DNA of 64,000 nucleotides from the NCBI RefSeq assembly GCF_018613695.1, contig NZ_JAGGPR010000005.1:1-64000 (forward strand). The letters run 5' to 3'. Under the pieces are notes generated by a model. That model was not told the DNA's origin. It ran no database searches and saw only the letters and a program-made list of their open reading frames with translations. The translations under genes and the position numbers were made by a program. This document shows, one piece after another, positions 61,481 to 64,000 of this stretch (its first letter is position 1; each line of letters opens with the position of its first letter). Origin of the DNA: Arthrobacter sp. ISL-95 (GTDB lineage: Bacteria > Actinomycetota > Actinomycetes > Actinomycetales > Micrococcaceae).

Positions 61481-62509
61481 CTAGGCGGGCGTAAGGGCAG
61501 GTGCCGCGGTGCTCTTGCGGATCTCAACCCTGGGTGAGAATTCGTCCTGCGCTTGGGTGGCGGCTTCGCCAGCTTGCTGAATCTGCTCCCGCATCCTCCG
61601 CCAGGCCAGGCTTCCAAGCTCGTTGATGGGCACCGCTGCCGTGGTCAACGGGGGAGTGGTGTATTTGGCGAACGGGATGTCGTCAAAGCCGGTCACGGAG
61701 ATATCCTCCGGGACGCGGATGCCACGCTCGTGCAGTCCGCTGAGCAGCCCCATGGCCACGAGGTCGTTGAAGGCCAAAATTCCGGTGGCACCACTGGAAA
61801 TGATGGCCTCGGTGGATTCGTGGCCGGAGTCGAAGTTGGAGCCCCCGTGGAGCATCTGCAGCTCGATTTCCGGGTGTTCCTTGCGGAATTGGTCCAGCCC
61901 CACCAGTCGCTGGCGGTTGGACGCACTGTGCTCGGGGCCGGAGAGGAACACCAGGCGGCGGTGACCCAGTGTCACCAGGTGCTGTGCCAGTTCCTGGATG
62001 CCCTGTCCGTAGTCCACGCTCAGGCTCGGAGTGTTGGTGGCAACGGTGGTGCGGTTGATCAGCACCAGCGGGTGCAGGGTGGGGGCTAGCTCTTCCAACT
62101 CGGCGTCGCTCATGCGGGGAGCGCAGAGCACCACACCATCGCAGCGCCGCCTGGCCTCCCCCGCGAGGATGGCTTCCTCGCTGGTAACTTCCGAGGAATC
62201 AGCGATGAGGACGCGGTACCCGTCCTGGGCCGCAGCGATGCTGAGTCCGCGGAGGATGGCCTGGAAGGTGGGGTTGGCGAGGTCCGGAACCACGATCCCG
62301 ATGGTGTCTGTCTTGCCGAGTGCGAGGCTGCGCCCCACCGGATTGGGCTGGTACTTCAACTCGACAGCGGCGGCTCGAACCCGTGCCGCAATGCCGGGGT
62401 CCACAGCGGCATTGCCGTTCATGACGCGTGACACGGTGGCGTGCGAGACGCCCGCCTTCTCTGCGACATCGGCAATGCCAACGCGCCTGTTGGTGTTCCT
62501 GCGTGCCAT
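61481..62509 (-). CDS. LacI family transcriptional regulator
   Basis: This 342-residue repressor has the LacI helix-turn-helix (VGIADVAEKAGVSHATVSRV, then the hinge helix VGRSLA) and a periplasmic-binding-like sensor domain (TIGIVVPDLANPTFQAILRG, GILAFNDLVAMGLLSGLHER, SVTGFDDIPFAKYTTPPLTT). It should bind a sugar. ATG 62509 has AAGGGG five bases upstream. A near-perfect operator lies at 62605-62622, between it and the divergent oxidoreductase gene, which it probably represses. Confidence 0.9.
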   Translation of the reverse strand: MARRNTNRRVGIADVAEKAGVSHATVSRVMNGNAAVDPGIAARVRAAAVELKYQPNPVGRSLALGKTDTIGIVVPDLANPTFQAILRGLSIAAAQDGYRVLIADSSEVTSEEAILAGEARRRCDGVVLCAPRMSDAELEELAPTLHPLVLINRTTVATNTPSLSVDYGQGIQELAQHLVTLGHRRLVFLSGPEHSASNRQRLVGLDQFRKEHPEIELQMLHGGSNFDSGHESTEAIISSGATGILAFNDLVAMGLLSGLHERGIRVPEDISVTGFDDIPFAKYTTPPLTTAAVPINELGSLAWRRMREQIQQAGEAATQAQDEFSPRVEIRKSTAAPALTPA

Positions 62510-62604
62510 GTGGCCCCTTCCCATTGCTCGCCTCCCGCATGCTCCGTCGTTGGAGCAGTGGTTGACGTGACCACCAGAGTCTTGATACAAAGCTTATAAC
62601 GCTC

Positions 62605-62622
62605 TGAGAAAACGCTTTCTCA
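62605..62622. promoter_or_regulatory. LacI-type operator
   Basis: TGAGAAAACGCTTTCTCA is an 18 bp palindrome with the central CG of LacI-family operators and one mismatched pair. It lies 69 bases before the oxidoreductase gene and 96 before the regulator gene. Confidence 0.75.
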
Positions 62623-62690
62623 TAATTCTTCCCATACGAAGCCGGGCCGTCAAGCGGTTCACTCCTGCCTTTCTGAAAGGGGCATCCCCC

Positions 62691-64000
62691 ATGGTCAACG
62701 TCGACTCAGCCGAGACCCAGACCGAATCTGCCGAAACGACCATCCAGCCCCAAGACCCCCAGCGGACCCGTATAGCACTGATCGGAACCGGTGGCCGCTC
62801 GGAAATGTACATCCGGGCCATTTACGGGCAGCACGCGGACGTTGCTGAACTCATTGCGCTCTCCGACGTCAATCAGGGCCGTGTGGACTTCTACCAGGAC
62901 CTGATCAAGGAACTCGGCGGAACAGGGCCGGTGGCTTCTTTCGCACCTGGCGAGCTGGCCGGCTTCATCCAGTCCAACGGTATCGAGCGCCTCATCGTCA
63001 CGACGCCCGACTACACCCACGCGGACTACATCGTTGAAGCGCTGGAGGCGGGTGCCGACGTCGTGGTTGAAAAGCCACTGACCATTGATGTGGAGGGCTG
63101 CCGCCGCATCACCGAAGCCGTGGCGAAGACCGGCAAAAATGTGGTGGTGACGTTCAACTACCGCTACTCGCCGCGTAACACTGCGCTCAAGGAAATCATC
63201 CAGAACGGCGTGATCGGCAAGGTAACGTCAGTGGACTTCAGCTGGGTACTGGATACTGTGCACGGCGCTGACTACTTCCGCCGTTGGCACCGTGAAAAGA
63301 AGAACTCCGGTGGCCTGCTCATCCACAAGGCTTCCCACCACTTCGACCTCGTCAACTGGTGGATCAACGATGTCCCGGAGCGTGTTTTCGCGTCCGGTGG
63401 ATTGCGCTTCTATGGCGACAAGAACGCTGCCGAGCGAGGCCTGGGAGCCCGTCCGGAACGCGGCACCGTGGACGGCCTTGAGCACGATCCGTTCCGTCTG
63501 GACATGCGCGAGGACGAGCGCCTGAAGGCTCTGTACTTGGATAACGAGAAGTTCGATGGCTACATCCGGGACCAGGACGTCTTCACCGAGGGCATCACCA
63601 TTGAAGACAACCTCGCGCTTGTAGTGGACTACCAGGGCGGCTCCACCCTGAGCTACTCCCTGAACGCCCACAGCCCGTGGGAAGGCTACCGCGTCACCGT
63701 CAACGGCACCGAGGGCCGGGCCGAGCTTGAAGTAGTGGAACGTGCCGCCGTCGAAACAAGCACCGATAAGAAGACCGTGGTGGACCCGAGCGCTACTCCC
63801 ATCGAGGAAGAGGACGCCGTACGCCGCAACGGCGAGCGCCTGGTGGTTCAGCGCCACTGGGAAGCCGCCTACGAAGTTCCGATCGTCAACGGTGAAGGCG
63901 GCCATGGCGGCGGCGACAACCTGCTCCTTTCGGACCTTTTCAACGGCCCGGGTGTTGATCCGCTGGGCCGTCCGTCCGGCTATATCGACGGCCTTCGTTC
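62691..64000 (+). CDS. Gfo/Idh/MocA family oxidoreductase (cut by the window end)
   Basis: The frame is open from ATG 62691 to the window end (436 codons without stop). After a polar N-terminal tail, IALIGTGGRSEMYIRAI is the NAD-binding Rossmann motif, EKPLT carries the catalytic-site lysine and SGGLLIHKASHHFDLVNWW is the catalytic region. It oxidises or reduces a sugar, inositol or pseudo-sugar. It is divergent from the LacI regulator and preceded by its operator. The ribosome site GGGG at 62679 can pair with CCCC at 62686 around CAT. It probably heads a sugar-use operon continuing beyond the window. Confidence 0.88.
   Translation, partial: MVNVDSAETQTESAETTIQPQDPQRTRIALIGTGGRSEMYIRAIYGQHADVAELIALSDVNQGRVDFYQDLIKELGGTGPVASFAPGELAGFIQSNGIERLIVTTPDYTHADYIVEALEAGADVVVEKPLTIDVEGCRRITEAVAKTGKNVVVTFNYRYSPRNTALKEIIQNGVIGKVTSVDFSWVLDTVHGADYFRRWHREKKNSGGLLIHKASHHFDLVNWWINDVPERVFASGGLRFYGDKNAAERGLGARPERGTVDGLEHDPFRLDMREDERLKALYLDNEKFDGYIRDQDVFTEGITIEDNLALVVDYQGGSTLSYSLNAHSPWEGYRVTVNGTEGRAELEVVERAAVETSTDKKTVVDPSATPIEEEDAVRRNGERLVVQRHWEAAYEVPIVNGEGGHGGGDNLLLSDLFNGPGVDPLGRPSGYIDGLR

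Overview
The window is a 64 kb stretch of a high-GC actinobacterial chromosome. Gene content and protein sequences point to Micrococcaceae, most likely Arthrobacter sensu lato / Paenarthrobacter (inference from recognised families: actinobacterial Tad/helicase neighbourhood, MarP protease, Crp/GlxR-like regulator, class A PBP with GN-rich tail, KtrAB). There are no rRNA genes, transposases, integrases, phage genes or CRISPR. It reads as ordinary core chromosome with regulatory and repeat features of interest.

Layout. 1-5.3 kb: a catabolic/uptake block (NCS1 permease, Asp/Glu-racemase-fold enzyme, SDR, DctA), whose promoters share a TTCC-N7-GGAA palindrome. 5.3-9.2 kb: sterol-carrier protein, asparaginase, purD-purC. 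9.2-11.2 kb: an XRE-TPR regulator divergent from a 74-residue secreted peptide precursor carrying the octapeptide IGNWPDPM twice, the second copy at the exact C-terminus, then tRNA-Pro(CGG). This pair looks like an RRNPP-type peptide pheromone circuit and is the best candidate for an undescribed system. 11.3-22.7 kb: a heterodimeric ABC exporter, ponA with a metallophosphoesterase, DUF4177/RidA/Nudix genes, aroQ, marP, crp. 22.8-33.8 kb: an ABC transporter, DeoR regulator, acs, a membrane protein, nth, a CoA-type Nudix, a DUF1508 protein and a family A DNA polymerase. 34-41.6 kb: the actinobacterial Tad pilus cluster, with an unusual pilin bearing a 99-residue acidic leader, facing its usual partner helicase. 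41.7-57.7 kb: GNAT, TrhO, two paralogous lipoproteins, a methyltransferase, HTH regulators, topA, SseB, Ppx, an isomerase, proC, KtrA/KtrB, AcuC. 57.8-64 kb: gdhA, lldD/lldR with three operators, LacI and a divergent Gfo/Idh/MocA oxidoreductase cut by the window end.

How it works together. A Crp/GlxR-like regulator is encoded here and Crp-type sites can be seen before gdhA, dctA, acs and the NCS1 gene, suggesting carbon/nitrogen control of dicarboxylate, acetate and glutamate metabolism. Acs and AcuC are the classic pair for acetyl-CoA synthesis and its deacetylation. LldR controls lactate oxidation locally. Many genes start directly behind a TANNNT -10 box, implying leaderless transcripts. 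Convergent gene ends are separated by palindromic elements belonging to at least three recurring or recurring-looking families, one of which keeps its ends while exchanging its stem.
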